Notes: generated by a model not told the origin, from the letters alone. DNA of 64,000 bases from Streptacidiphilus melanogenes (GCF_000787835.1 NZ_BBPP01000021.1:61137-125136); one strand, 5' to 3'; shown: positions 47,271-56,541, numbered from the stretch's first letter. Program-made: numbers and translations.

Positions 47271-47311
47271 AAGATTTCCACGGCATGCCGGGCGCAGTGG
47301 AAGAATCTTCC
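47271..47311. promoter_or_regulatory. Lrp-type operator between lysE-like and Lrp-like genes
   Basis: AAGATTTCCAC (47271-47281) and GTGGAAGAATCTT (47297-47309) form an imperfect inverted repeat, and GGAAGA-A-TCTTCC (47299-47311) is itself a perfect 6-1-6 palindrome ending three bases before the Lrp-family ATG. It is well placed to control both genes. Confidence 0.6.
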
Positions 47312-47313
47312 CC

Positions 47314-47766
47314 ATGGACGACGTGGACCGGAAAATCCTTGCCGAGCTCCAGCAGGACGGCCGGCTGACCCTCACCGAGCTGGCCGAACGCGTCCGCCTG
47401 AGCGTCTCCCCCTGCCACCGTCGGCTGCGGGCCCTGGAGCGCTCCGGCGCGATCGCCGGCTACCACGCCCGGCTCGACGCGGCCGCCCTCGGGCTGACCT
47501 TCGAGGCGCTGGTCTTCGTGACGATGCGTTACGAGGACCGCGAGACCGTCGCCGCGTTCGAGCAGTCGGTCGGCGACATCCCCCAGGTACTCCAGGCGCA
47601 GCGCCTGTTCGGCGACCCGGACTACCTGCTGCGCGTCGTCACCCGCGACCTCGCCGCCTACCGGCAGCTCTACGACGAGCGGCTGGCCACCCTGCCCGGC
47701 GTGCAGCGCCTGAGCTCCACGCTGGTGATGAAGAGCGTCGTCGAGGCGCGCCCCCTGCCGCTGTAG
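47314..47766 (+). CDS. Lrp/AsnC-family transcriptional regulator
   Basis: 150 residues: N-terminal helix-turn-helix (DRKILAELQQDGRLTLTELA, LSVSPCHRRLRALERSG) and a C-terminal RAM/AsnC ligand domain (about 65-145, VLQAQRLFGDPDYLLRVVT). It probably senses an amino acid and controls the divergent LysE-type exporter. No Shine-Dalgarno; the palindrome GGAAGAATCTTCC ends three bases before the ATG. Confidence 0.92.
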   Translation: MDDVDRKILAELQQDGRLTLTELAERVRLSVSPCHRRLRALERSGAIAGYHARLDAAALGLTFEALVFVTMRYEDRETVAAFEQSVGDIPQVLQAQRLFGDPDYLLRVVTRDLAAYRQLYDERLATLPGVQRLSSTLVMKSVVEARPLPL

Positions 47767-47809
47767 TCCTCGATCGGCGGATCGCCACGGTCGGCGGCCC
47801 GGACCGCGC

Positions 47810-48481
47810 TCACCGGTGCGTCGACCCGGTGAGGTGGGCGAAGACCACGACGTTGCCGAGGTACTCCTGCCGGCTCCTGTCGAATCCCGCGCCGCAGGTG
47901 ATCAGGCGCAGTTCCGCGTCGACGGTCTGGCCGTAGACCTGCTGCGTCGGGAAGCTGCTGGCGGCGTAGGCCTGGACGGCGTCGATGGTGAAGACGGCGG
48001 TGGTGTGGTCCGCGCGGTCCACGTCGATCGTCCACCCCTTCTTCAGCGCGCCGAGGTTGTAGAAGACGGCGGGGCCCTGAGCGTTGTCGACGTGCCCGGC
48101 GATCACGGCCGTCCCGGCGGAGCCCGGGGTGATGCCGGCCTGGTACCAGCCGGCGAGGTTGCGGTCGGCCTCCGGGGGAGCGGCGAGGTGGCCGTCGGCC
48201 TGCAGCGAGAGCCCGGTCAGTGGCGCGTTGACGCCGATGACGGGGATCCGCACCCGGGTCGGCGTCGCCGGCGGCAGCGGCGTGACGGTCGGGGAGGGCT
48301 TGGCGCTCGCGGCGCCGGACGGGGCGGGGGCGAGGCCCTGGGCGGCCGACGGCTGCGGCGGCGGGGCGTAGCGCTGCCAGCCGTTGACGATCAGCGCGGC
48401 GCCGAGCGCGGCGACCGCGAACAGCGCGATCACGAGGGCGCTGCGGCGCCGGCTCGCGGGGTGGGTTTCCACGGTGCTCAC
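47810..48481 (-). CDS. Class F-like sortase
   Basis: 223 residues. Short cytoplasmic N terminus, one TM helix (SALVIALFAVAALGAALIV), a Pro/Ala-rich linker and a sortase barrel with catalytic His in VIAGHVDN, Cys in LRLITCGAGFD and Arg in DRSRQEYLGNVVVFA. Class F sortases of actinobacteria are single-gene enzymes. The GTG at 48481 has GGAG six bases upstream; a longer frame lacks a site. The next gene upstream encodes a surface protein with a sorting-like tail. Confidence 0.88.
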   Translation of the reverse strand: MSTVETHPASRRRSALVIALFAVAALGAALIVNGWQRYAPPPQPSAAQGLAPAPSGAASAKPSPTVTPLPPATPTRVRIPVIGVNAPLTGLSLQADGHLAAPPEADRNLAGWYQAGITPGSAGTAVIAGHVDNAQGPAVFYNLGALKKGWTIDVDRADHTTAVFTIDAVQAYAASSFPTQQVYGQTVDAELRLITCGAGFDRSRQEYLGNVVVFAHLTGSTHR

Positions 48482-48621
48482 GCGGGACTCCGGTGTTCCG
48501 GTACGGCTACGGCGGGTGCTGTGCCGCGGCACTCTGTGCGGCGTCGGGTTTCGTCACGGTCCCGGCCCCGGGTGCGCGAGGGGAGCTGTGCGCACGCGGG
48601 GCCGTCGGGAAGGCGAGAGGA

Positions 48622-49050
48622 TCAGGCGCGGCCGGAGGCGCGGCGGCGCCTGAGCAGCAGCACGCCGCCGGCGCCGGCCAGCGCGACGAGGGCGGAGCCC
48701 CCGGCGAGGTCCGCGGTGTTCGCGCCGGTGCTGGTGGAGCCGACACCGGTGCTCATGGTGCCGCTCGGGGCGACCGGGCAGAGGCGCGCGGCGCGCGCGG
48801 CGGCCGCGTCGGCGACCTCCTTCAGGTCCTCCAGGTGGGCCCACTCGGCCTTGCCCGGGTGCCCACCGTGCCTGATCTGCTTCTTGAGGTCCGCCAATGC
48901 CTTCTGGAAGGCGTCCTCGGCCCGGTCCGCCCTGACGACCGCCCGGTGGCAGGCGTCGTGGCTCCACGCGGTGGCGGCGTGGGCCGGGGTGGCGAACAGC
49001 AGACCGGCCGCGACGACCGCAGACCCGGCAAGGGTGGAGATGGTGCGCAT
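48622..49050 (-). CDS. Secreted surface protein with C-terminal anchor
   Basis: 142 residues: signal peptide (cleavage near AHAAT, about residue 26), a helical region with two cysteines (DACHRA and ARLCPVAP), a Thr/Ser/Gly linker and a C-terminal hydrophobic helix plus RRRRASGRA. This looks like a sortase-substrate tail, but no LPxTG or LAxTG motif is visible; the pre-helix sequence is NTADLAGGS. GAAAGG lies before the ATG. It sits 140 bases upstream of the sortase gene on the same strand. Confidence 0.75.
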   Translation of the reverse strand: MRTISTLAGSAVVAAGLLFATPAHAATAWSHDACHRAVVRADRAEDAFQKALADLKKQIRHGGHPGKAEWAHLEDLKEVADAAAARAARLCPVAPSGTMSTGVGSTSTGANTADLAGGSALVALAGAGGVLLLRRRRASGRA

Positions 49051-49341
49051 GATCGACCTTTCGTCACGGGGAGGCGGAGGACTCCGCCGACGTCCCTGTC
49101 TGAAAGTCATGAGAAATGCCTTAATGTCGCCCTGCACCTCGGGGACCCGGCCTGACGGGTTGTCGTCTTACGGTGTGTCAATGCGCGATCTGGCAGGTCA
49201 GAGGCGGTATAAGCGGGTGTCGCGGGAAGCTTTGAGATCCGCTCCGTCGGAGTAACCCGAAGGCACGGTCCGGCGACCGCTTAGGATCAACATCCGACTC
49301 CCGTGGCGGGAGCCGTGACGTGCGGACGTGCAGGAGGACGG

Positions 49342-50481
49342 GTGCCACGCGAGAGCGGTGACGCGAGCTTTCTGCGTCGGCTCAACCAGGTCGCGGTGCT
49401 GCGTGCCCTGCACGCGACAGAGAGCGCCACGCTCGCCGAACTCGCCCGCGCGACACGGGTCTCCCGCGCCACCGCCGAGGCGATCATGGAGACGCTGCTC
49501 CGCGAGGGCCAGGTCGAGGAGTTCGCCCCCAGCGCCACCGAGGGGCTGCGCGGTCGTCCCGCCCGGCGCTTCGCGTTCCGCGGCGCGGTCGGCCATGTGG
49601 CCGGCGTGGGCATCGGCGCTGCGCGGCTGACCGTCATGGTCGCGGACCTGCGCGGGCGGATCGTCGCCCGCGAGCAGGTCAGCGTGCCGACCGACCTCTC
49701 GTCCGCCGGTCGCCTGGACGCGATCGGCACGCTCGTCGAGCAGGCCTGCGCGGCGGCGGGGATCGCCGTCGCGGCGCTGACCGCCGTCGGCGTGGGCACC
49801 ACCGGCGTGATCGACGGTGAGGGCCGGGTGGTCAAGAGCGTCGTGCTGGCCGACTGGACGGGTGTCCCGCTCCAGGCGGAGCTGGCCCGCCGGCTCGCGG
49901 TGCCGGTCCTGGTGGAGAACGACATGCGGCTGGCGGTGCTCGCCGAGCACTGGCGCGGCGCGGCCCGCGGCCGCACGGACGTGATGTACCTGCACACCGG
50001 CAGCCGCATCGGTCTCGGCCTGCTGCTCGGCGGCGCACCCTACCGTGGCTCCCATGCGGCGGCGGGCGAGCTCGGCGGACACCCCAACAGCAGGTGGCGC
50101 ACCTTCCAGCACGTCATGGACTACGCGATGGCCGTCGACCCGGGGGAGCTGCGCGCCCCCTCCCAGGCGGCCCTGTTCGCGCTGGACCGCGCCCGGGAGG
50201 GGGACGCCGGGGCTGCGCGGGTCGTGGAGTCCTTCGCGCGCTCCCTGGCCGAGGCGCTGGTCACCCTGGTGACCCCGCTCGATCCCGAACTCCTGGTCGT
50301 CGGGGGCAGCCTGGCGCAGGCGGGAGAGCAGCTCACCGAGCCGATCCGCGTCTATCTGGGGGAGGTCTGCCTCTATCCGCCGGAGGTGGTGGTCTCCGAG
50401 CTGGGCGCGGACGCTGTCTGCCTGGGCGCGGTGCGTCACGCGCTGAACGAGGCCGAGCGGCTGCTCTTCGCCTCAGCCTGA
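49342..50481 (+). CDS. ROK-family transcriptional regulator
   Basis: 379 residues: N-terminal winged helix (NQVAVLRALHATESATLAEL, TRVSRATAEAIMETLL) and a ROK sugar-kinase-like domain (VGVGTTGVIDGEGRVV, VPVLVENDMRLAVLAEHW, HAAAGELGGH). The zinc-binding CxCGxxGCxE motif of ROK proteins is not seen, so it may sense sugar without the structural zinc. GTG start with GGAGG. It is directly upstream of, and likely regulates, the sugar ABC operon. Confidence 0.9.
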   Translation: MPRESGDASFLRRLNQVAVLRALHATESATLAELARATRVSRATAEAIMETLLREGQVEEFAPSATEGLRGRPARRFAFRGAVGHVAGVGIGAARLTVMVADLRGRIVAREQVSVPTDLSSAGRLDAIGTLVEQACAAAGIAVAALTAVGVGTTGVIDGEGRVVKSVVLADWTGVPLQAELARRLAVPVLVENDMRLAVLAEHWRGAARGRTDVMYLHTGSRIGLGLLLGGAPYRGSHAAAGELGGHPNSRWRTFQHVMDYAMAVDPGELRAPSQAALFALDRAREGDAGAARVVESFARSLAEALVTLVTPLDPELLVVGGSLAQAGEQLTEPIRVYLGEVCLYPPEVVVSELGADAVCLGAVRHALNEAERLLFASA

Positions 50482-50494
50482 GCTATTTCATCAA

Positions 50495-50513
50495 CAAGTC
50501 TCATATGTACTTG
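50495..50513. promoter_or_regulatory. Inverted repeat in the ROK-ABC intergenic region
   Basis: CAAGT (50495-50499) and ACTTG (50509-50513) flank CTCATATGT within an AT-rich 170-base gap between the ROK gene and the ABC operon. Possible regulator site; weak evidence. Confidence 0.35.
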
Positions 50514-50654
50514 GCGGTAGGACACGAGCTGATCACGCATTGGTTACGTTCAGGCCTCGTGTGCGCACCCTTGCTCAATTAACGCTAGTTCTCCGCATAA
50601 ATGCTCGGCTAAGGTCCCGACACACCCTCCCCCCACCGATCGATGGGACCGTCG

Positions 50655-51914
50655 ATGACCAGAAAGCTGTCGGCCCTGCTCTGCGCCGCCGCGCTCGTCG
50701 CCGCCGCCTCGGCCTGCTCGTCCGCCTCCTCCGCCGCCGGGGGCGGCGACGCCACCGGCCCGGTCACGCTGACCTACGGCATCTGGGACCCGAACCAGAA
50801 GCCCGCCATGCAGCAGATCGTCAGCGCCTTCGAGAAGCTGCACCCGAACATCACGGTGAACATCGAGCTGACCCCGAACGCCGACTACTGGCAGAAGCTG
50901 CAGACCGAGGCCGCCTCCGGCACCGCCCCCGACGTGTTCTGGATGAGCACCACCCGGATCGGCCTCTACGCCGGCCAGGGCCAGCTGCTGCCGCTCACCG
51001 GCCGCAGCGGCTTCGACAACAGCCCGTTCCCCGCCTCGCTCAACAGCATCTACACCGTGGGCGGTAAGCAGTACGGGATGCCGAAGGACTACGACACCAT
51101 CGGCCTCTGGTACAACAAGAAGCTCTTCGACGCCGCCGGGGTCGCGTACCCCACCGCCGCCTGGACCTGGCAGGACGTCATCGACGCGTCCAAGAAGCTG
51201 ACCGACCCCGCCAAGGGCACCTGGGGCATCGCCTCCCCGGACTGGACCCAGGAGAACCTCTACAACGACATCTACCAGGCCGGCGGCTGGGTCGTCTCAC
51301 CCGACAAGAAGTCCTCCGGCTTCACCGACGCCAAGACCCTCGCCGGGATCCAGTACGCGCTCGACTTCATCACCAAGTACAAGACCTCGCCGACGGCTCA
51401 GCAGATGACGGACACCGACCCGTCCCAGCTCTTCGCCTCCGGCAAGGTCGCCATGTTCACCGACGGCGACTGGGACGCGCTCACCTACAAGAACGCCCCC
51501 GGACTCCAGGCCGACGTCGCCCCGCTGCCGGCCGGCCCGCAGGGCCGGGCCACCGTCATCAACGGCCTGGCCAACGTCATCTACGCCCGCACCCCGCACG
51601 CCGCCGCGGCCTGGGAGTTCGTCCGGTTCCTCGGCGGGCAGCAGGCCAACGCGATCCAGGCGGCCAGCGGCGCGGTCATCCCCGCGTACCACGGGCTCGG
51701 CGACGCCTGGGTCAAGGCCATGCCGCAGTTCCACCTGCAGACCTTCGTCGACCAGCTGGACCACGCGGTGCCCTACCCCGTCTCCGCCAACACCGGCCCC
51801 TGGGCCACCGCCGACCAGACCATCCTGGACCAGATCTGGGCGGGCAAGCTCAGCCTGAGCGCCGGCGCCCAGCAGCTGAAGTCCACCACGGACGCCGACC
51901 TGGCGAAGGGCTGA
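50655..51914 (+). CDS. ABC transporter sugar-binding lipoprotein
   Basis: 419 residues. Lipoprotein signal with lipobox AASAC (Cys about residue 21), then a family-1 (MalE-type) solute-binding fold: VTLTYGIWDPNQKPAMQQIV, GTAPDVFWMSTTRIG and LWYNKKLFDAAGV. It captures a sugar outside the membrane for the two permeases that follow. Start chosen at 50655, with GGGA five bases upstream, rather than the ATG at 50643. First gene of the operon. Confidence 0.93.
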   Translation: MTRKLSALLCAAALVAAASACSSASSAAGGGDATGPVTLTYGIWDPNQKPAMQQIVSAFEKLHPNITVNIELTPNADYWQKLQTEAASGTAPDVFWMSTTRIGLYAGQGQLLPLTGRSGFDNSPFPASLNSIYTVGGKQYGMPKDYDTIGLWYNKKLFDAAGVAYPTAAWTWQDVIDASKKLTDPAKGTWGIASPDWTQENLYNDIYQAGGWVVSPDKKSSGFTDAKTLAGIQYALDFITKYKTSPTAQQMTDTDPSQLFASGKVAMFTDGDWDALTYKNAPGLQADVAPLPAGPQGRATVINGLANVIYARTPHAAAAWEFVRFLGGQQANAIQAASGAVIPAYHGLGDAWVKAMPQFHLQTFVDQLDHAVPYPVSANTGPWATADQTILDQIWAGKLSLSAGAQQLKSTTDADLAKG

Positions 51915-51916
51915 CC

Positions 51917-52930
51917 ATGGCGGTCACCAGAACACCCCTCACCGGGAACTCCTCGTCCGCCGCAACCGCTGCGGCCTCCGACGCCCTTGGCGGAGCGTCG
52001 AAGGCCGGCTCGGGAGAGCGGCCGAGCCTGGCCCGCCGGGTCGTCGCACGCCACGGGCACCCGCGCGAGTGGGTCTGGGGCTACCTCATGGTCGCCCCGC
52101 TGGCCCTCGGGCTCGCCGGCTTCTACCTGTGGCCCATCGTCCAGTCCGTGTACTACAGCTTCACCTCCTGGGGCGCCTTCGGTGGCCAGCAGTGGGCGGG
52201 CCTCGCCAACTACCGCGCCTTCCTGAGCGATCCGCAGCTGCCCAAGGCGGCCTGGAACACCGTCCTGTACTCGCTGCTGCTGCTCGCCTCGATCCCGGCC
52301 TCGATCGTCTTCGCGGCCCTGCTCAACCAGGTGCGCGGCCGCTCCGTCGGCCTGTACCGGACCCTGTACTTCATCCCCGTGGTCAGCATGCCCGCCGCCG
52401 TGGCGATGGTCTGGCGCTGGCTCTACAACGGCGACTACGGCCTGATCAACTACCTGCTGTCACTGGTCGGGATCCACGGCCCGCACTGGGTCTCCGACGG
52501 GCGCTTCGCCGTCTACGCGATGGCCTTGGTCGGGATCTGGGCCGTCGTCGGCTACAACATGATCATCTTTGCGGCCGGCCTCAAGGGGATCCCCCGCCAC
52601 TACTACGAGGCCGCCGAACTCGACGGCGCGGGCCGCGTCCGGCAGTTCTTCTCGATCACACTGCCGCTGCTCAGCCCGAGCATCTTCTTCGTCTCCGTGA
52701 TCACCGTCATCAGCGGCCTGCAGATGTTCGACTACGTGCTGCTGATGCTCGGCCGGTCCAACCCGGCCCTCGCCGACAGCAAGACCATCGCCTACCTGTT
52801 CTACGAGTACGTCTTCCTCGACAACGAGCAGGGCATGGGCTGCGCCATCGCGGTCGTGCTGACCGTGGTGCTGCTCCTGCTGACGGCCGTTCAGTTCCGG
52901 CTCCAGAAGCGGTGGGTCCACTATGCGTAG
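51917..52930 (+). CDS. Sugar ABC transporter permease (MalF-type)
   Basis: 337 residues, six or seven hydrophobic helices after a 50-residue cytoplasmic N terminus. The EAA loop is YYEAAELDGAGRVRQFFSIT, where the ATPase would dock. It starts two bases after the binding-protein stop and overlaps the next permease by eight bases, so the three genes are translationally coupled. No ATPase is encoded here; in streptomycetes a shared MsiK ATPase commonly serves such systems. Confidence 0.93.
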   Translation: MAVTRTPLTGNSSSAATAAASDALGGASKAGSGERPSLARRVVARHGHPREWVWGYLMVAPLALGLAGFYLWPIVQSVYYSFTSWGAFGGQQWAGLANYRAFLSDPQLPKAAWNTVLYSLLLLASIPASIVFAALLNQVRGRSVGLYRTLYFIPVVSMPAAVAMVWRWLYNGDYGLINYLLSLVGIHGPHWVSDGRFAVYAMALVGIWAVVGYNMIIFAAGLKGIPRHYYEAAELDGAGRVRQFFSITLPLLSPSIFFVSVITVISGLQMFDYVLLMLGRSNPALADSKTIAYLFYEYVFLDNEQGMGCAIAVVLTVVLLLLTAVQFRLQKRWVHYA

Positions 52931-53735
52931 TCAACGACTCTGGCCCGTGCACGTGGTGCTCGCCGTCGGCGCCGCCGCGATGGTCGCCCCGTTCCTGTGG
53001 CAGCTGCTCACCTCGCTGCAGACGCTCGGCGAGGCGACCCACGTCCCACCGACCTTCCTGCCAGGCTGGCGCTGGTCCAACTACGGGGAGGTGTTCACGA
53101 GCATGCCGTTCCTGCGGCAGTTCCTGAACACCGTCGTCATCACCGTGGTCCGCGTCGCCGCGCAGCTGCTGTTCTGCTCGATGGCCGCCTACGCCTTCGC
53201 CCGGCTGCGCTTCCCGGGGCGCGACGTGCTGTTCCTGCTGCTGCTCTCGGTGCTGATGGTGCCCAGCCAGGTCTACCTGCTGCCGCAGTACCAGATCCTG
53301 ATGCACCTCGGCCTGCTGAACACCCTCACCGGCATCGTGCTGCCCGGCCTGTTCAGCGCCTTCGGCACCTTCATGCTGCGGCAGTTCTTCCTCTCCCTCC
53401 CGGTGGACGTGGAGGAGGCCGCCCGGCTCGACGGCGCCGGCCCCGTGCGGATCTTCTGGTCCGTGATGCTGCCGCTCGCCAAGCCCGGCCTGATCTCGCT
53501 CGGCGTGCTGACCGTGCTGTGGTCCTGGAACGACCTGCTGTGGCCGCTGGTCGTCACCAGCGACGCCGGCCAGATGCCGCTCTCGGTCGGCCTCGCCACG
53601 CTCCAGGGCGAGCACGTCACCGACTACCCCGTGCTGATGGCCGGTTCGCTGCTGGCGAGCCTGCCGATGATCGCCATGTTCCTCGTCTCACAGCGCCGGA
53701 TCACCGAGGGCATCGCCTTCACCGGTTCCAAGTGA
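52923..53735 (+). CDS. Sugar ABC transporter permease (MalG-type)
   Basis: 270 residues, six hydrophobic helices, EAA loop VDVEEAARLDGAGPVRIFWS. Partner of the preceding permease, whose stop it overlaps. Confidence 0.93.
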   Translation: MRSQRLWPVHVVLAVGAAAMVAPFLWQLLTSLQTLGEATHVPPTFLPGWRWSNYGEVFTSMPFLRQFLNTVVITVVRVAAQLLFCSMAAYAFARLRFPGRDVLFLLLLSVLMVPSQVYLLPQYQILMHLGLLNTLTGIVLPGLFSAFGTFMLRQFFLSLPVDVEEAARLDGAGPVRIFWSVMLPLAKPGLISLGVLTVLWSWNDLLWPLVVTSDAGQMPLSVGLATLQGEHVTDYPVLMAGSLLASLPMIAMFLVSQRRITEGIAFTGSK

Positions 53736-53766
53736 GCTGTGACCGAACATCTCTGAAAGGACCTCA

Positions 53767-54954
53767 GTGACCGTGCAAGACGTGCGCCTCGGCGTCATCG
53801 GTCTCGGCCTGCGCCTGTCGCTCGCCCTCGCCGCCCACCGACCCGGCCGGGGCAGCGTGGTGGCGGCCGTGTGCGACAACGACCCCGAGGCGCTGCGGCG
53901 CGGCCTCGACCGCCTCGACTGGATCAAGCCCGAGGACGCCGTCGCCGACCACCGGCAGCTGCTCGACCGCGCCGACCTGGACGCGATCCTCGTGGTCACC
54001 CCCGACGACACCCACGAGGCCGTCGCCGTCGACTGCCTGCGCGCCGGCAAGGCGGTCTACCTCGAAAAGCCCATGCACATCACCGTCGAGGGCTGCGACG
54101 CCATCCTGCGCACCGCGTACGAGACCGGCACCCGCCTCTACGTCGGCCACAACATGCGGCACATGGGCGTGGTGCGCCGGATGCGCGAGATCATCGCCCG
54201 TGGCGACATCGGCGAGCCGAAGACCGTCTGGGTGCGCCACTTCGTCTCCTACGGCGGGGACTTCTACTTCAAGGACTGGCACGCCGAACGCAGCCGCACC
54301 ACCGGCCTGCTGCTGCAGAAGGCCGCCCACGACCTCGACGTGATCCACTGGCTGGCCGGCGGCTACACCGAACGCGTCAACGCCTTCGGCTCGCTGATGC
54401 TCCACGGCGACCTCCCGCGCCGGGCCCCCGGCACCCCGCGTCCGGAGAACTGGCTCAAGGAGTACGAGTGGCCGCCCACGGCCCGCACCGGCCTCAACCA
54501 CCGGGTCGACGTCGAGGACGTCTCGGTGATGAACATGCGGTTGGACAACGGCGTCCTCGCCGCCTACCAGCAGTGCCACTTCAGCCCCGACTACGTCCGC
54601 AACTACACCGTCATCGGGACGGAGGGACGCCTGGAGAACTTCGGCGACGAGGCGGGCGCCGAGGTCCGCGTCTGGAACACCGGCCCCTCCCGGTACCGGG
54701 CGGACGGCGACATCAGCTACCGCGTCCCGGACGTGGAGGGCACCCACGGGGGCAGCGACACCGCCATCCTCGCCGAGTTCGCCCGCTTCGTCCGCGAGGG
54801 CGGCCCGACGGACACCTCCCCGCTCGCCGCCCGCATGAGCGTCGCCGCCGGCTACATGGCGACGATGTCGCTGCGCGACGGCGGGCGCCCGTACGACATC
54901 CCGCCGCTGGACCCGGAGGTCACCGCGTACTTCGAGAACGCCCAGCAGCGGTAG
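53767..54954 (+). CDS. Gfo/Idh/MocA family oxidoreductase of the sugar operon
   Basis: 395 residues. N-terminal Rossmann motif RLGVIGLGLRLSLALAA, VVTPDDTHEAVAVDCLRAGK, the catalytic EKP in YLEKPMHITVEG and LLLQKAAHDLDVIHWLAGG. It probably oxidises the imported sugar or derivative with NAD(P). GTG start with GAAAGG; 31 bases after the permease, so the same operon. Only distantly like the 32116 oxidoreductase. Confidence 0.9.
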   Translation: MTVQDVRLGVIGLGLRLSLALAAHRPGRGSVVAAVCDNDPEALRRGLDRLDWIKPEDAVADHRQLLDRADLDAILVVTPDDTHEAVAVDCLRAGKAVYLEKPMHITVEGCDAILRTAYETGTRLYVGHNMRHMGVVRRMREIIARGDIGEPKTVWVRHFVSYGGDFYFKDWHAERSRTTGLLLQKAAHDLDVIHWLAGGYTERVNAFGSLMLHGDLPRRAPGTPRPENWLKEYEWPPTARTGLNHRVDVEDVSVMNMRLDNGVLAAYQQCHFSPDYVRNYTVIGTEGRLENFGDEAGAEVRVWNTGPSRYRADGDISYRVPDVEGTHGGSDTAILAEFARFVREGGPTDTSPLAARMSVAAGYMATMSLRDGGRPYDIPPLDPEVTAYFENAQQR

Positions 54955-55047
54955 CGGGAGAAGCGGCGGCGAGCGGTGGCGGGAGGCCGGGCGCGGTCGT
55001 GCACGGCCGGTACCGTGGACCCACGTCGACGAGGGGAGCGAACCGGG

Positions 55048-55854
55048 ATGCCGCAGACGGAGCCCGCGGGGCCGGCCGAGCCGATGCAGGCGCGGCACGC
55101 CCTGCTGGCCGTGCACGCCCACCCGGACGACGAGTCGCTGTGGACGGGCGGCCTCCTCGCCCGCAGCACGGACGCGGGCCGCCCCACCGCCGTCGTCACC
55201 TGCACGAACGGGGAGCTCGCCGACGGCGGCTCCTTCGCCGCGCCCGGCACCCGCACCAAGGAGTGGACCCGGGCCCTGCGCGTCCTCGGCGTCACCTCCT
55301 CGGCGATGCTGCCCTACCGTGACTCAGGCCGGCGCGGCCAGGGCCCGGGCTCCCTCTGCGCGGCTCCGTTCGACGGGGTCGTCGCCGAACTCGTCGAGCA
55401 GATCCGGATTCTGCGCCCGACCGCCGTCGTCACCTACGACGCGGCGGGCGTCTCCGGCCACCTCGACCACATCCGCGTCCACCGCGCCACGCTCGCGGCC
55501 GTCGAGGCCGCGGCGGTCCCGTTCCTGCTGCCCTCGCAGAGCCCGGCCTGGGCCGTCGAATCGGTCTGGCTCGTCACCGCACCGTCCTCCCTCGTCGGCC
55601 GCGCCGCCGCGATCGGCCTGGCCCCGGCGGACGCCCCCTCCACCCCGGACGACCGCATCGCCGTCTCCCTGGACGTCCGCCCGTGGCTGGCCACCAAGTG
55701 GGCGGCGCTGCGGTGCCACGCCTCCGAGTTCGAACGCGGCGCAACGGTCTCCGCCTTCACCGACCCCACGCTGCGCGAGCTCGGCCTCGGCACGGAGTTC
55801 TTCCTCCACCGCCCGGGCCCCGGCACGGCGGGCCAAGGCGTGCCCACCCTCTGA
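55048..55854 (+). CDS. PIG-L family N-deacetylase
   Basis: 268 residues. Zinc-site motifs HAHPDDESLWTGG (about 20-32) and GHLDHIRVH (about 137-145) define the PIG-L/MshB/Mca family, which deacetylates N-acetylglucosaminyl compounds (mycothiol precursor or conjugates, or antibiotic intermediates). Chosen ATG has GAGGGGAG upstream. It follows the sugar operon by 93 bases and may be its last gene, which would suggest an N-acetylated sugar substrate; mshB or mca itself cannot be excluded. Confidence 0.88.
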   Translation: MPQTEPAGPAEPMQARHALLAVHAHPDDESLWTGGLLARSTDAGRPTAVVTCTNGELADGGSFAAPGTRTKEWTRALRVLGVTSSAMLPYRDSGRRGQGPGSLCAAPFDGVVAELVEQIRILRPTAVVTYDAAGVSGHLDHIRVHRATLAAVEAAAVPFLLPSQSPAWAVESVWLVTAPSSLVGRAAAIGLAPADAPSTPDDRIAVSLDVRPWLATKWAALRCHASEFERGATVSAFTDPTLRELGLGTEFFLHRPGPGTAGQGVPTL

Positions 55855-56043
55855 CGACCACTTACTTGGGTGGTTCGAGGAGCTGCGCATTCGGGACTCG
55901 CAGCCGGACGAGAGCGGACAGGTCGCCAGGTTCAGCGGGTCTCACCATGATCGACATGAGTCCGAGCCTCGCACCCCTGAGCCCGGCGGCGCCACCGACC
56001 ATCGCCCTGGGGAGCCGGATATCCCGGCGTCACGGCGGGTGAG

Positions 56044-56517
56044 TCAGGTCCGCGTCGGGGGCTCCGGCGGGGTGTCGCCGAGGAGCCAACGGGCGCCCGG
56101 GCCGTGGGTGGCGGCGGTGTCGTCCGGGTTGTAGAGGGCGCAGGTCTTCAGGGACAGGCAGCCGCAGCCCACGCACCCGCCCAGTTTCCGGCGCAGGAGC
56201 TGGAGTTCGGCGATCTGGTCGTCGATGCGCCGCTGCCAGGCACGGGCGACGGGAGCCCACTGGGCGGCGTTCGGGGCCCGGTCGTCGGGCAGCCGCGCGA
56301 GCGCCTGCCCCGCCTCGTCCAGCGAGAGCCCCACCCGCTGCGCGGCGCGCACGAAGGCGAGCCGCCGCAGCATCGCACGGTGGTAGCGGCGTTGGCCGCC
56401 CGCCGTGCGCTGGGAGGTGATCAGGCCGAGCTCCTCGTAGTAGCGCAGGGCGGACGTGGCCAGACCGCTCCGCGTGGCCAGCTCGCCGATCGTCAACCGG
56501 TCGGCGGACGAGGTCAT
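56044..56517 (-). CDS. soxR: Redox-sensing MerR-family regulator SoxR
   Basis: 157 residues: MerR helix-turn-helix (LTIGELATRSGLATSALRYYEE), dimerisation helix and the [2Fe-2S] cluster motif CX2CXCX5C (C115, C118, C120, C126). SoxR is activated by oxidation through redox-cycling compounds; in Streptomyces it responds to the organism's own pigments rather than to superoxide. AGGAG precedes the ATG, and a SoxR box lies 25-44 bases upstream, indicating autoregulation. Confidence 0.95.
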   Translation of the reverse strand: MTSSADRLTIGELATRSGLATSALRYYEELGLITSQRTAGGQRRYHRAMLRRLAFVRAAQRVGLSLDEAGQALARLPDDRAPNAAQWAPVARAWQRRIDDQIAELQLLRRKLGGCVGCGCLSLKTCALYNPDDTAATHGPGARWLLGDTPPEPPTRT

Positions 56518-56541
56518 GGGTTACTCCTGGAAAAGGCGTCT

